64,000 nucleotides of DNA from CAWKGC01 sp963849005 (GCA_963849005.1 CAWKGC010000003.1:1-64000), one strand, 5' to 3'. Positions 18,720 through 27,551 are shown, counted from the first letter of the stretch. Notes: generated by a model from the letters alone, not told the origin. Numbers and translations: made by a program.

Positions 18720-19478
18720 TCACATCTGCTTGAAGAGGTGGGAGTAGATCCGGCTCACGACCAGCGACTCGTCCTTGCCCCGGATCTTCACGTGCGCCTG
18801 GCCGCGGAAATCGCGGGTGACGCCGGCAATCGCCTTCACGTTCACCAGCGTCGAGCGATGGATCTGCCAGAACTCCTCGGGATCGGTGCCATCGATCAGC
18901 TCGCGGATCGGGGTCTTGATCAGCGCCTCGCTGTCGGCGGTGACCACGCGCGTGTATTTTTCGTCCGACTGGAAGAACAGCACTTCGGCCACCGGGATCA
19001 GGCGCAGGTTCTGGCCCATGGTCGCCTTGATCCACTTGAGTTTCTGCGCGCCCTCGCCGCCCTGAAGCTTCTGCGCGAGCTGGCCGATGATCGCATCGAG
19101 GTTCGGCGGCGGCGTGGCGAGCTTCTGCTTCAGGCGCTCGATGGTGGTGGCGAGCCGCTCCTCGGTCACCGGCTTCAGCACGTAGTCGACGGCGCCGGTT
19201 TCGAAGGCCTGGATCGCGTACTGGTCGTAGGCCGTCACGAACACGACATGGCTCCTGCCGCCCAACTGGCGCGCCACCTCGACGCCGGTCTTTTCCGGCA
19301 TCTGGATGTCGAGGAAGACAAAATCGGGCTTGTGTTCGTCGATCGCCTCGAGCGCCGCCTCGCCGTCCCCGGCGGTCGCGACGATCTCGAGCTCGGGCCA
19401 GAGCTTCGCCAACTTGGCTTTCAACTGCCCGAGCAGGATCGGTTCGTCTTCGGCGAGTACGGCGGTCGGTCGGGTCAT
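18720..19478 (-). CDS. LytTR-type response regulator 2
   Basis: This intact 252-residue regulator has a receiver followed by a LytTR DNA-binding domain. Receiver residues are VLAEDEPIL, FVFLDIQMPEK (phosphorylated aspartate), VTAYDQYAI and DYVLKPVTE. A linker of about 35 residues leads to the LytTR part with VLFFQSDEKYTRVVTADSEA and FWQIHRSTLVNVKAIAG. It starts one base after the stop of kinase 2, so it is the cognate partner. The gene ends four bases from a palindromic repeat. Confidence 0.92.
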   Translation of the reverse strand: MTRPTAVLAEDEPILLGQLKAKLAKLWPELEIVATAGDGEAALEAIDEHKPDFVFLDIQMPEKTGVEVARQLGGRSHVVFVTAYDQYAIQAFETGAVDYVLKPVTEERLATTIERLKQKLATPPPNLDAIIGQLAQKLQGGEGAQKLKWIKATMGQNLRLIPVAEVLFFQSDEKYTRVVTADSEALIKTPIRELIDGTDPEEFWQIHRSTLVNVKAIAGVTRDFRGQAHVKIRGKDESLVVSRIYSHLFKQM

Positions 19479-19479
19479 C

Positions 19480-21639
19480 TCAGGGCGCGGTTGGCGGAGT
19501 CGGTTGCGCGGCCACCGGCTCCCGGGCGGCCTTGTTCTTGTTCCTGCGCACCATCCACCAGATGAACAGCCCGATCAGGATGAACGGCGCGAGGACTGGC
19601 GAAATGCCGACCAGGACCACGATCGGAATGAAGATCGCCAGTGCAGCGAACAATACCCCGAGCCCGTAGGCGATCGCAACCAGCAGCAGCGCCACCAGCA
19701 CCAGCACGAAGAACACCACGACGAAGCCGGCCGTGCCGACCAGCGCCCCGCCCGGGCCGCCGATTTCCGCGGCGCCGAGGTGCATCGGCAGGAGCCCCGT
19801 CCACGAGCCGAACACGCCGAGGCCGGCAAACACACCGGCAAGGATGACCATGGCGACAAAGGCGAACGACAGCGTCTTCCTCCAGGCGCGCTCGACCTTG
19901 CCGATCGCGGCGAGCGTCTTCCTGCCCGCGCCCTGCGGCATTTCCTTCACGGCCGCGGTGGAAGACTCCGCCGTCATGGTGCCGTCCTGGTTCACGCCGA
20001 CGCGGCCGGCGCCATTCATCGGTACTTCGATCGTCGCCACCACGCCATGCGGCTGGTTCGCCTCGAGCGTGAGGCGGCCCGCGCCGCCGTAAAGCGCGAA
20101 AAGGCGCTCGCGGGTATTGGTGAGGCCGACGCCGTCGCCGATCGATTCGCCGAAGCCCTTGCCCGTGTCGGCGCAGGCCACCTGCAACCTGCCGTCGACA
20201 TTGCGCGCGGTGATCCGCACGAGGCCGCCCTCGCGCTGCGGCTCGAGGCCATGCTTGATCGCGTTCTCCACGAGCGAAGGCAGCATCAGCGGCGGGAACG
20301 GCTGCGCCATGAGATCCTCCGGCACGTCGATCTCGAAGGCGAGCCGCTTGCCCATGCGCATCTGCAGGATGTTCAGGTAGGCGCGCACCAGCTCGACTTC
20401 CTGGCCGACGGTGGACACCGACTCGCGCATCTTCGGCAGCGCGTTGCGCAGGTACTGGATCAGGTGGCCGGTCATCTCGTTGGCCTTCACCGGGTCGATC
20501 TCGGTGAGCGCCTGCACGCTGGCGAGCGTGTTGTAGAGGAAGTGCGGCTCGACCTGCGCCTGCAACGCCTGCAGCTTGGCCTCGGTCACCTGCTGGCCCA
20601 TGCGGTGGTAGTCCGCCTCGCGCTTCTTCGCCTCGGCGATGCGCAAGGATGCGCGCGAACGGTCGATGAACACCTTGGCGATGACCGCCATGATGAAGAG
20701 CGGGATGAAGATCAGGATGAGGCCGACGCCGAGGCCGAGCCGCCAGATGTCGCCCGAGACGGTATCGCGGATGCGGTCCTTCACTTCCGGCGGCAAGGGC
20801 GGCAGCACCTCCGCGTGCGGCGCTTCGGGCACGGCAGGCGGGCTGGGCGGGGCGGGCGGGCTGGCCGCGGCGGGCTTGCTCGGCGACGCAGGCGGGCTGG
20901 GCGACGCAGGCGGGGTGGCCGCGCCCGGCACCTTTGCGGACGGCGGCGCTACCGGCGCCTTCGCAGGCGGCAATGCCCCGGCCTTGTCCGCGCCCTTGGA
21001 GCCGGCCTCGATCTTGATCGAAGGCTTGTCGCCCTTTTCGTTCGTTTCGATGTTGAGCGACAGGAGCGGCTTGCTGCCCTTGCCGATGTCGATGTTGATG
21101 TTGACGTCCTTTTCGCCGGATGCCTCGGCGAGCGCCTTCTTCGCCGCCCCTTCGGCGTCCTTGGCGGCCTTGACCGAGTCCTCGAGCGATTTCTTCAGCT
21201 CCGGCGAGTCGATGCCCGCTTCCTTGAGTTCGCGCTGGGCGTCGATCACCGCCTGCACGGCCTCCTTGGCGGAGTCGCGCGCCGAGCGCAGCGCCTCGCG
21301 CTTGGTCTCGGCGATTTCCTTGCTGGCCGTGCGCAATTCCTCGCGCGCGTCGTTGAGGGCTTCGAGCGCGTTGTCGAGTTCCTGGCGGCGCGCGGGGTCC
21401 GTCGTGTGGCCGCGCCAGCCGCTGATGAAGCCGGAGGCGGCATCGATCGCGTTTTCTGCCAGGGCGGTGTCGATTTCCTTCTTGATGGCGCGCGACTGCT
21501 CCGGCGTGTCGCCGCTCTTTTCCAGCTTGATGACGCGCACCGGGGTGGAGAAGGCGCCCAGCATCGCGAGGCCGACGATTCCGGCGACGATCAGCGCCCA
21601 CCAGGGGGTGCGGTGCAGCAGGTCGGTAATGGCTTTCAT
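19480..21639 (-). CDS. LytS-type kinase 2 with long extracytoplasmic coiled coil and C-terminal membrane domain
   Basis: This intact kinase of 719 residues has an unusual layout. TM1 is at about 13-30. A highly charged extracytoplasmic coiled coil spans about 45-185, and a short repeated NINIDIG/LNIETNEK beta-like stretch follows. A proline/alanine-rich tether is at about 235-310. TM2 is at about 325-345, then the histidine box QAQVEPHFLYNTLASVQ and an ATPase domain with VENAIKHG and GVGLTNTRERL. After the ATPase domain a further ~130 residues contain about four more hydrophobic helices, ending WWMVRRNKNK and a short tail. LytS-family kinases normally end at the ATPase domain. The start at 21639 has GGAGAG-like bases upstream. 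Confidence 0.85.
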   Translation of the reverse strand: MKAITDLLHRTPWWALIVAGIVGLAMLGAFSTPVRVIKLEKSGDTPEQSRAIKKEIDTALAENAIDAASGFISGWRGHTTDPARRQELDNALEALNDAREELRTASKEIAETKREALRSARDSAKEAVQAVIDAQRELKEAGIDSPELKKSLEDSVKAAKDAEGAAKKALAEASGEKDVNINIDIGKGSKPLLSLNIETNEKGDKPSIKIEAGSKGADKAGALPPAKAPVAPPSAKVPGAATPPASPSPPASPSKPAAASPPAPPSPPAVPEAPHAEVLPPLPPEVKDRIRDTVSGDIWRLGLGVGLILIFIPLFIMAVIAKVFIDRSRASLRIAEAKKREADYHRMGQQVTEAKLQALQAQVEPHFLYNTLASVQALTEIDPVKANEMTGHLIQYLRNALPKMRESVSTVGQEVELVRAYLNILQMRMGKRLAFEIDVPEDLMAQPFPPLMLPSLVENAIKHGLEPQREGGLVRITARNVDGRLQVACADTGKGFGESIGDGVGLTNTRERLFALYGGAGRLTLEANQPHGVVATIEVPMNGAGRVGVNQDGTMTAESSTAAVKEMPQGAGRKTLAAIGKVERAWRKTLSFAFVAMVILAGVFAGLGVFGSWTGLLPMHLGAAEIGGPGGALVGTAGFVVVFFVLVLVALLLVAIAYGLGVLFAALAIFIPIVVLVGISPVLAPFILIGLFIWWMVRRNKNKAAREPVAAQPTPPTAP

Positions 21640-21807
21640 GGTCTTTCCGGAGAGCGGCGCATGGTAGCACCGGGCAGGGCGGGGCACGCGAGCGTTCCCG
21701 GTCGGTTCATGGCGGCGGCGGTGTTCACGGTCTTCCCTCTTCGATTCCGGCGGCCGCAAGCGCGGCCCAATAGGGGGAGAGTAGGGACTAACCCCGGCCG
21801 CCTCAAA

Positions 21808-21822
21808 GGGAAAGCGGCGAAA
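21808..21822 (-). promoter_or_regulatory. Shared leader motif (TTCGCCGCTTTCCC)
   Basis: On the minus strand this matches TTCGTCGCTTTCCG of the 24628 leader at 12 of 14 positions. It is followed after a few bases by the same GGCGGCC. It lies about 170 bp before the start of kinase 2. Confidence 0.4.
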
Positions 21823-21882
21823 TGCAGAAAACGGGGGGCGAAGGGACGGCCGGAAGGACGGGATGCGCCCCCCGCCGGGCGA

Positions 21883-22638
21883 TCACATCTGCTTGAAAAG
21901 GTGCGTAAAGGCGCGCGAGACGACCAGCGTCTCGGGCCGGTCCTTGAGGGCAAGCTCGCCCTGGTCCCTGGCCCCGCGGCGCACGCCGGCAATCGCATCG
22001 ACATTGACGATGGTGGCGCGGTGGACCTGCCAGAAGCGCTCCGGGTCGAGCTCCTCGAGGAGTTCCTTGATCGGCTTCCTGATCAGCGCCTCGCCCTCGC
22101 AGGTCACGACCCGCGTGTATTTGTCGTCGGACTGGAAATAGGCGATCGTCTCCACCGGGATCAGGCGCACGTTGTTGCCGACCGCCGCCTTTATCCACTT
22201 GAGGTGGCCGTTGCCCGCGGGCGCGAGGCGCCCGACGAGGCTTTCCACCAGAGCCTCGATGCCGGCCGGCGCCTCCTTCAGGCGTTCCTTCAGCCGCTCC
22301 ACCGTGACGGCAAGGCGCTGCTCGTTGAAGGGCTTCAGCACGTAGTCGATGGCGCCCCGCTCGAAGGCCTCCACCGCGTACTCGTCGAACGCGGTGACGA
22401 AAACCACGTGCGCGCGGCCGGCGATCGTCCGCGCCGTTTCGAGGCCGTTCACGCCGGGCATGTGGATGTCGAGGAAGAAGAGGTCCGGCTGGTGCGCGGC
22501 CAGCAACTCCTCGGTGGCGCGCCCGTCGGGCATCTCCGCCACCACCGACAGCTCCGGCCAGAGCCTGGCCAGCTTCGCGCGCAACTGCGCGCGAAGCAGC
22601 GGCTCATCGTCCGCAATGATGGCGCGCAGGACCTTCAC
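21883..22638 (-). CDS. LytTR-type response regulator 3
   Basis: This intact 251-residue regulator is built like regulators 1 and 2. The receiver has IIADDEPLL, LFFLDIHMPG (phosphorylated aspartate), VTAFDEYAVEAF and DYVLKPFNE. The LytTR domain has AYFQSDDKYTRVVTCEGEA and FWQVHRATIVNVDAIAG. It is closest to regulator 1 by eye. It lies 21 bases after the stop of kinase 3, and a single repeat arm lies between them. LytTR proteins bind DNA as dimers at short direct repeats. Confidence 0.92.
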   Translation of the reverse strand: MKVLRAIIADDEPLLRAQLRAKLARLWPELSVVAEMPDGRATEELLAAHQPDLFFLDIHMPGVNGLETARTIAGRAHVVFVTAFDEYAVEAFERGAIDYVLKPFNEQRLAVTVERLKERLKEAPAGIEALVESLVGRLAPAGNGHLKWIKAAVGNNVRLIPVETIAYFQSDDKYTRVVTCEGEALIRKPIKELLEELDPERFWQVHRATIVNVDAIAGVRRGARDQGELALKDRPETLVVSRAFTHLFKQM

Positions 22639-22650
22639 GCCACCCGCAAG

Positions 22651-22674
22651 GAAACGGGGTCAGAGTACATTTCC
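22651..22674. repeat. Single arm GAAACGGGGTCAGAGTACATTT
   Basis: One arm of the window's repeat family lies at the 3' end of kinase 3, overlapping its last codons. Read on the minus strand the arm supplies the kinase stop codon (GTA CTC TGA). No inverted partner is nearby. Confidence 0.85.
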
Positions 22675-23772
22675 CACCGCGCCCGATCGCGTCGCGAAAC
22701 CGGCCGGAGCAGGCTCCGGCCCCGATTCCTTCGCCTCGTCGATCTCGATTGCCGCTGTCACGCCGCAAGGCTGGTTTTCCTGGAACGTGAGCCGGGCCGT
22801 GCTGCCGTAAAGCGCCTTCAGGCGTTCGCGGATGTTGGTCAGCCCCACGCCCGAGCCGGACTTCGGCTGGATGCCCGCGCCCGTGTCGGAAACCGAGACG
22901 CGCAGCCGCCCGCCCTCCTCGATCGCGCGCAGATTGATGGTGCAGCACTCGCAACCCGGGTCGGCGCCGTGCTTGATCGCGTTTTCCACCAGCGAGATCA
23001 GCATCATCGGCGGGAAGTCTCGGCGGCGCAGCGGCTCGGGCACGTCGATCGCAAACTCCAGGCGCGAGCCCATGCGTATCGCGTGGATCTCCAGGAAGGC
23101 CCGCGCCATGTCGACCTCGCGGCCGAGGTCGGTCGAGTCCTTGCGCATCTGCGGCATCGCCGCGCGCAGGTACTGGATCAGGCTCTCGAGCATCCTCGAT
23201 GCCGCGGGCGCGTCGGTCTCGACGAGGTGCTGGACATTGGCCAGCGTGTTGAAGAGGAAATGCGGCTCGACCTGCGCCTGCATCAGCTGCAACCGGGCAT
23301 GAAGGACGTTCTTCTCCAGCCGCTGCGTCGCGGCCTCGGCCTCATGCAGTCGGGCGCTCTCGCGCGCCTGGCGCTCGCGCAGCAAGGCCGTCGCCACCAC
23401 GATCGCGCCGAAGCCGATGCCGATGCTCATCGTGAAGATCACGCCCGAGAGCCTCTCGGTGAACATGTGGACGAGGTCGCGGCCCTTGACGATGCCGATC
23501 AGCACCACGCCCAGCATCGAGCCAAGCACGACAGCGAGGCCCTGGAGGAACTCGCGGCGCACGTGGACCGTATGCATGTTCTCGAACACCGTGTAGAGCA
23601 GCGTGATCGTGTAGGCCATGCAAAGCGCGCTGACCACGAGGTCCAGGTAGGTATTGTCGGTAAACAACAGCGACAGCGCTGCGACCACGAGCGCAATGCC
23701 GGTCGCCCAGGCAACCCGCCTGGGGGTGAGTCCCGCGAAGTAGCGCATGAAAGCGTTCAATGGACCCCGCAA
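22660..23772 (-). CDS. LytS-type sensor histidine kinase 3
   Basis: This intact 370-residue inner-membrane kinase has about four to five N-terminal helices with short loops, then a coiled coil. The histidine box is QAQVEPHFLFNTLANVQH. The ATPase domain has ISLVENAIKHG, DTGAGI and GVGLTNIRERL. A GCECC cysteine cluster lies between the N box and the first G box, which its paralogues lack. The last residues, GNVL, and the stop come from an inserted repeat arm, so the native C-terminus was probably different. A small membrane protein gene ends three bases upstream, so the two are co-transcribed. Confidence 0.88.
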   Translation of the reverse strand: MRGPLNAFMRYFAGLTPRRVAWATGIALVVAALSLLFTDNTYLDLVVSALCMAYTITLLYTVFENMHTVHVRREFLQGLAVVLGSMLGVVLIGIVKGRDLVHMFTERLSGVIFTMSIGIGFGAIVVATALLRERQARESARLHEAEAATQRLEKNVLHARLQLMQAQVEPHFLFNTLANVQHLVETDAPAASRMLESLIQYLRAAMPQMRKDSTDLGREVDMARAFLEIHAIRMGSRLEFAIDVPEPLRRRDFPPMMLISLVENAIKHGADPGCECCTINLRAIEEGGRLRVSVSDTGAGIQPKSGSGVGLTNIRERLKALYGSTARLTFQENQPCGVTAAIEIDEAKESGPEPAPAGFATRSGAVGNVL

Positions 23773-23775
23773 TGG

Positions 23776-24084
23776 CTAGGCGCTGATGGCAAGGCGGTGC
23801 GCGCCCTTCCAGCGCGAAGCAAGCCCCGGTGCCACCCGGGACTTCGCAGGCCGCATTCTCGGCGCCGCAGAATACTGCGCGGCAAGCGCCGGGAGCCTGC
23901 GCAACCGCAAGTTGTGCGCCGGTACCGGCTCGCGCGCCGCTGCGACAGCGGGAGAAGCGAGGAAGAGCCTTGGCTTGCGCCTTTCGAAGGCGAGGATAAG
24001 CCGCGCGGCGAGAACCGGCAAGGCAAGCCCCGCCAGGACCGAAACGGCAAGCGCATGTTCAGCAATGATGGTCATGAGTTCCAT
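23776..24084 (-). CDS. Small membrane protein, MEL family, copy 3
   Basis: The product is 102 residues when started at the ATG at 24084, with AAAGGGA eight bases upstream. One N-terminal hydrophobic segment (MELMTIIAEHALAVSVLAGL) is followed by FERRKPRLFLA and a basic, alanine-rich tail. The layout matches the small proteins at 3035-3250 and 3400-3597. It ends three bases before kinase 3, so it may be an accessory of that kinase. The shared leader motif lies 77 bp upstream. The function is unknown. Confidence 0.6.
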   Translation of the reverse strand: MELMTIIAEHALAVSVLAGLALPVLAARLILAFERRKPRLFLASPAVAAAREPVPAHNLRLRRLPALAAQYSAAPRMRPAKSRVAPGLASRWKGAHRLAISA

Positions 24085-24160
24085 GGTCGTTCCCTTTTCG
24101 GCATGAGTTTGTCGCGCGCTGCATTGGTCGACAGATTGAGGCCCTCGCCCCGGCCCTGCC

Positions 24161-24176
24161 ACCGGATTGCGACGAA
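24161..24176 (-). promoter_or_regulatory. Shared leader motif (TTCGTCGCAATCCGGT)
   Basis: On the minus strand this is the clearest copy of the motif and is followed by GGCAGGG, as in the leader at 3333-3348. It is 77 bp before the small protein start at 24084, close to the spacing (64-83 bp) in two other leaders. Confidence 0.45.
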
Positions 24177-24287
24177 ACGCGGATCGGGCGGCGCGAAATG
24201 CGCCGCAGGCGTGGCGCCTTGCGCCGGCAGAGTCTGGCGGCAGCAGGTGACAGGGCCGTGAATGCCGCATGACCGCCCCGCAGCGGC

Positions 24288-24314
24288 AAAAAAAAGCCCG
24301 GCTTTCGGCCGGGC
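24288..24314 (-). terminator. Rho-independent terminator
   Basis: On the minus strand the stem GCCCGG-CCGAAAG-CCGGGC (24296-24314) is followed by eight T residues (opposite 24288-24295). It terminates the small gene whose stop is at 24365 and separates it from the kinase 3 unit. Confidence 0.85.
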
Positions 24315-24364
24315 AAGTTGCGGGAGCACTGCAATCGAAACCCGGGCAATGCCGGGCGGCGGTC

Positions 24365-24628
24365 TCAGGACGACGGCTGCCTCGCCGCCCTGGCGGAATC
24401 CGGAAGAGCCACGCCCGCGCGGGAGGGGGGCAAGCGTCCCGCGGTGATCACCAGCGTCTCGCCATCGCCCGCGACCGTTGCGGCGGCCGGGCTGCGGGCC
24501 TTGGCGATGGCCTGGCCACGGGCAGCCGAGTCATCCACGGCGTTGGCGAACCAGGCGACCAGCAAGGCGGTCACGACGGCGGCCAGGGTCACGGAACTGG
24601 TTGCTTCCATCGATTCGAAGGTTTTCAT
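24365..24628 (-). CDS. Small single-pass membrane protein of unknown function
   Basis: The product is 87 residues from the ATG at 24628, with AAAGGAGA upstream. One hydrophobic helix (VTLAAVVTALLVAWFANAV) is followed by a polar alanine-rich tail. I recognise no family, and it lacks the MEL start. It is monocistronic, with its own shared leader motif (24692-24705) and a strong terminator. Position and leader place it with the LytS/LytTR group. Confidence 0.55.
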   Translation of the reverse strand: MKTFESMEATSSVTLAAVVTALLVAWFANAVDDSAARGQAIAKARSPAAATVAGDGETLVITAGRLPPSRAGVALPDSARAARQPSS

Positions 24629-24691
24629 CGCGGTCTCCTTTGCTGCACTTGAAGTGAGCCAAGGCTAAAGAGGCCGCGCGGCCGCCGAAAG

Positions 24692-24705
24692 CGGAAAGCG
24701 ACGAA
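24692..24705 (-). promoter_or_regulatory. Shared leader motif (TTCGTCGCTTTCCG)
   Basis: On the minus strand this copy is followed by CTTTCGGCGGCC. It lies 64 bp before the start at 24628. Confidence 0.45.
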
Positions 24706-24746
24706 ATGCGGATTTGGAGGGGCGAACGGAAGAAACGGGGCCGGAA

Positions 24747-24824
24747 GAAACGGGGTCAGAGTACATTTCGCGCCGGATCGCCCCGCGGTCCGTTGCGTCG
24801 CGAAATGTACTCTGACCCCGTTTC
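24747..24824. repeat. Palindromic element GAAACGGGGTCAGAGTACATTTCG
   Basis: The arms at 24747-24770 and 24801-24824 are perfect 24-base inverted copies around a 30-base centre. It lies 15 bp beyond the stop of the symporter gene. A partial extra GAAACGGGG lies just to its left (24732-24740). Confidence 0.9.
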
Positions 24825-24838
24825 TCGCCGTTTCTCGC

Positions 24839-26287
24839 TCAGGCCTTCGCGTGCAGGCCGTGCTCGTGGTTGCGGATGAGCTGCGGGAACAGCGAGCCGA
24901 TGACCATGGCGATGGCCGAGGCAGCCAGTCCGACCAGCTGCGGCGGCACCATCGAATCGGCGAACGCCTGCTCGCAGACCGCCCAGGCGCCAAGTCCGAC
25001 CACCACCGAGAGCAGCGCGCCCTGCGTCGTGGCACGCCTCCAGTAGATTCCGCACACCAGCGGGATGAAGGCGCCGGCGAGCGTCACCTTGTAGGCGCTC
25101 TGGATCATCTCGTACATCGTGCTGGTGTTGTTCAGGGCGAACAGCAGCACGCCGGCGGTGAAGATCACCAGCGTCACCCGCAACAGGACGAGGAAGCGCT
25201 TGTCGCCCATCTGGCCGAACAGCGGCTTCACCACGTTCTCGGTGAACAGCGCGGTGGGCGCCAGCAGCGCGCCCGAGGCCGTGGAGAGGATCGCCGAGAG
25301 CAGCGCGCCGAAGAACATCACCTGCGCGAACAGCGGCGTGCTCTGCAGGATCAGGTTGGGCAGGATCAGCTGCACCTCGCGGCCCTCCTGCTTGAGCAGG
25401 CCGTTGACCATCTCGGGATTGATGAGCAGCGCCGAGTAGGCGAGGAACATCGGCACGAAGGCGAAGGCGAAATAGGCGAGCCCGCCGATCATCGTGCCGC
25501 GCATCGCGGTCTTCTCGTCCTTGGCGCTGGTGACGCGCTGGAACACGTCCTGCTGGGGGATCGAGCCGAACGCGATCGTCGCCCACCCCGCCACGAACAG
25601 CCACCATTCCTTGTTGCCGCCGGTCGGCCAGACGTCGAACTTGTTGGCCGCCGCCGCATGGTCGACGACATTGGCGAAACCGCCGGCCATGCCCGAGAGC
25701 AGGAAGGCGACGTAGAAGAGCCCGATCACGATCACCACCGACTGGAACAGGTCGGTGAGCGCGACCGACCACATGCCGCCGAAGGTCGTGTACACCAGCA
25801 CGATGACCGCGCCGAGCATGATGCCCTCGTTCAGCGTGATCGCGCCCTGCGAAAGCGAGTTGAAGACGATGCCCAGCGCGGTGAGCTGCGCCGAGGTCCA
25901 TCCCAGGTAGGAAATCGTCACCGCGAGGCTGGTGAGCACTTCGACCCCCTTGCCGTAGCGCTTCTTGTAGAAGTCGCCGATGGTGAGCAGGTCCATGCGG
26001 TAGAAGGCGCGGGCGAAGAAGAGCGCGACGAAGATCAGGCAGAAGGTCGCGCCGAAGGGGTCCGCCGGAAGGCCGCCGAGGCCGTCCTTCACGAAGGTCG
26101 CCGAGACCGACAGCACCGTCTCGGCGCCGAACCAGGTCGCGAACACCGTGGCGACGTTCATGTAGAGCGGCAGCCCGCGCCCCGCGACGAGGTAGTCCTT
26201 GGCGTTGGAAACGAAGCGCGCCGCATACAGGCCGATCGCGATCGTGACGGCCAGGTACAGCAGGACGAAAAAGACGAGCAGGGTCAT
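24839..26287 (-). CDS. Sodium:solute symporter (SSS family)
   Basis: This intact 482-residue inner-membrane symporter has about 13 helices. Family features are GRGLPLYMNVATVFATWFGA in helices 1-2, the long loop with FYKKRYGKGVE, GSIPQQDVFQRVTSAKDEK, and STASGALLAPTALFTENV in the sodium-site region. It is closest in pattern to SSS proteins annotated for carboxylates or amino acids, but the substrate cannot be read from sequence. It diverges from the ABC importer operon. Repeat elements flank both ends of the gene. Confidence 0.88.
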   Translation of the reverse strand: MTLLVFFVLLYLAVTIAIGLYAARFVSNAKDYLVAGRGLPLYMNVATVFATWFGAETVLSVSATFVKDGLGGLPADPFGATFCLIFVALFFARAFYRMDLLTIGDFYKKRYGKGVEVLTSLAVTISYLGWTSAQLTALGIVFNSLSQGAITLNEGIMLGAVIVLVYTTFGGMWSVALTDLFQSVVIVIGLFYVAFLLSGMAGGFANVVDHAAAANKFDVWPTGGNKEWWLFVAGWATIAFGSIPQQDVFQRVTSAKDEKTAMRGTMIGGLAYFAFAFVPMFLAYSALLINPEMVNGLLKQEGREVQLILPNLILQSTPLFAQVMFFGALLSAILSTASGALLAPTALFTENVVKPLFGQMGDKRFLVLLRVTLVIFTAGVLLFALNNTSTMYEMIQSAYKVTLAGAFIPLVCGIYWRRATTQGALLSVVVGLGAWAVCEQAFADSMVPPQLVGLAASAIAMVIGSLFPQLIRNHEHGLHAKA

Positions 26288-26345
26288 GGCGGCGCGCTGG
26301 AAGGGGGTTCGCGCAAAAGTGTAGCAAATCGGGGGAGCGGGGGCG

Positions 26346-26423
26346 GAAACGGGGTCAGGTTACATTTCGGGCGGAGAGGCGCCGCAGTGCGGCGCGACCC
26401 GAAATGTAACCTGACCCCGTTTC
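26346..26423. repeat. Palindromic element, variant GGGGTCAGGTTACATTTCGGG
   Basis: The inverted arms at 26346-26371 and 26398-26423 carry GTCAGGTTACATT instead of GTCAGAGTACATT. Both arms carry the same change, so complementarity is kept. It lies in the divergent region between the symporter and the ABC importer. Confidence 0.9.
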
Positions 26424-26512
26424 CTGACCCCGCTTCAGCGCAATTGCGACAGTCACATTCATCAGGCAGACTCCGACAGCGCCGCATCAGAACAATCCTG
26501 CAGGGAACAATC

Positions 26513-27541
26513 GTGTCCGCCATAGAACTCGAGGGGGTCGCCAAGCATTGGGGCGAGGCGCGCGCGCTCGACGCGATCAGCTTCACCGCCGAGCAGGGCG
26601 CGTTCGTCGTGCTGCTCGGCCCTTCCGGCTGCGGCAAGTCGACCACGCTCAGGCTCATCGCCGGCCTCGATGCGCCGACTTCGGGGACGATCCGCATCAA
26701 CGGCCGCGACGTGACGGCGCTGCCGCCGGCCGAGCGCGGGCTGTCGATGGTGTTCCAGTCCTATGCGCTGTTTCCGCACCTCTCGGTCGCCGAGAACATC
26801 CAGTTCGGCCTCAAGGTGCGCAAGGTCGCCGCCGCCGACCGGGCGAAACGACTCAAGCGCGTGGCCGACCTGCTCGGGCTTTCCGCGCTGCTCGAGCGCA
26901 AGCCCGGCCAGCTCTCCGGCGGCCAGCAGCAGCGCGTGGCGCTTGGCCGCGCGATCATCGCCGAGGCGCCGGTGTGCCTGATGGACGAACCGCTTTCCAA
27001 CCTCGACGCGCAACTGCGCGGCGAGATGCGCCGCGAGATCCGCGCGCTGCAGCAGCGCCTGGGCATCACCATGGTCTACGTGACGCACGACCAGACGGAA
27101 GCCATGACCATGGCCGACCAGGTGGTGCTGCTGAAGGACGGGCGCATCGAGCAGAACGGCACGCCCGAGGACCTCTATGCCCGCCCCGCCACCGCGTTCA
27201 CCGCGAGCTTCATCGGCACGCCGCCGATGAACCTCCTCAGGATTGCGCGCAATGGCAGCGGCTGGGTGCGCGACGATAATGCCGCAATAGGGATCCGGCC
27301 CGAGGACATCGAGATCATCGCCTCCGGCGGCCTCGCCGCGAAGGTGGAGACGGTCGAATACCTCGGCTCGGACAGCCTCATCGCCGCGCGCGCTCTCGAC
27401 CAGCCCTTGCTGGTGAGGGTGCCGCGCCACGCCAACGTAAAGCCGGGAGAGGAACTGCATCTCGACTGGCAAGCAGGTTCACAGCACGCTTTCGACCACC
27501 AGACCGGCGCGCGGCTCACCGCCCCAGCCGGCCACCACTGA
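26513..27541 (+). CDS. ABC importer ATPase, UgpC/MalK type
   Basis: This is the cytoplasmic ATPase of a CUT1-type importer, 342 residues. Walker A is LGPSGCGKST, the Q loop is FQSYALFPHLSV, the signature is LSGGQQQRVALGRA, Walker B is VCLMDEPLSNLD, and the switch histidine lies in YVTHDQTEA. A C-terminal TOBE/OB region (IGIRPEDIEI) is present as in UgpC. The GTG start at 26513 has AGGGAA upstream; the open frame continues far upstream only by chance. It heads an intact four-gene operon, with the binding protein 10 bases downstream. Confidence 0.88.
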   Translation: MSAIELEGVAKHWGEARALDAISFTAEQGAFVVLLGPSGCGKSTTLRLIAGLDAPTSGTIRINGRDVTALPPAERGLSMVFQSYALFPHLSVAENIQFGLKVRKVAAADRAKRLKRVADLLGLSALLERKPGQLSGGQQQRVALGRAIIAEAPVCLMDEPLSNLDAQLRGEMRREIRALQQRLGITMVYVTHDQTEAMTMADQVVLLKDGRIEQNGTPEDLYARPATAFTASFIGTPPMNLLRIARNGSGWVRDDNAAIGIRPEDIEIIASGGLAAKVETVEYLGSDSLIAARALDQPLLVRVPRHANVKPGEELHLDWQAGSQHAFDHQTGARLTAPAGHH

Positions 27542-27551
27542 AGGAGGAGAC

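Noticed and set aside
19306..24261. 1651-codon open frame on the plus strand across the kinase cluster
   Set aside because: It is the antisense shadow of six GC-rich minus-strand genes with clear domains. Its translation is low-complexity with no family resemblance.
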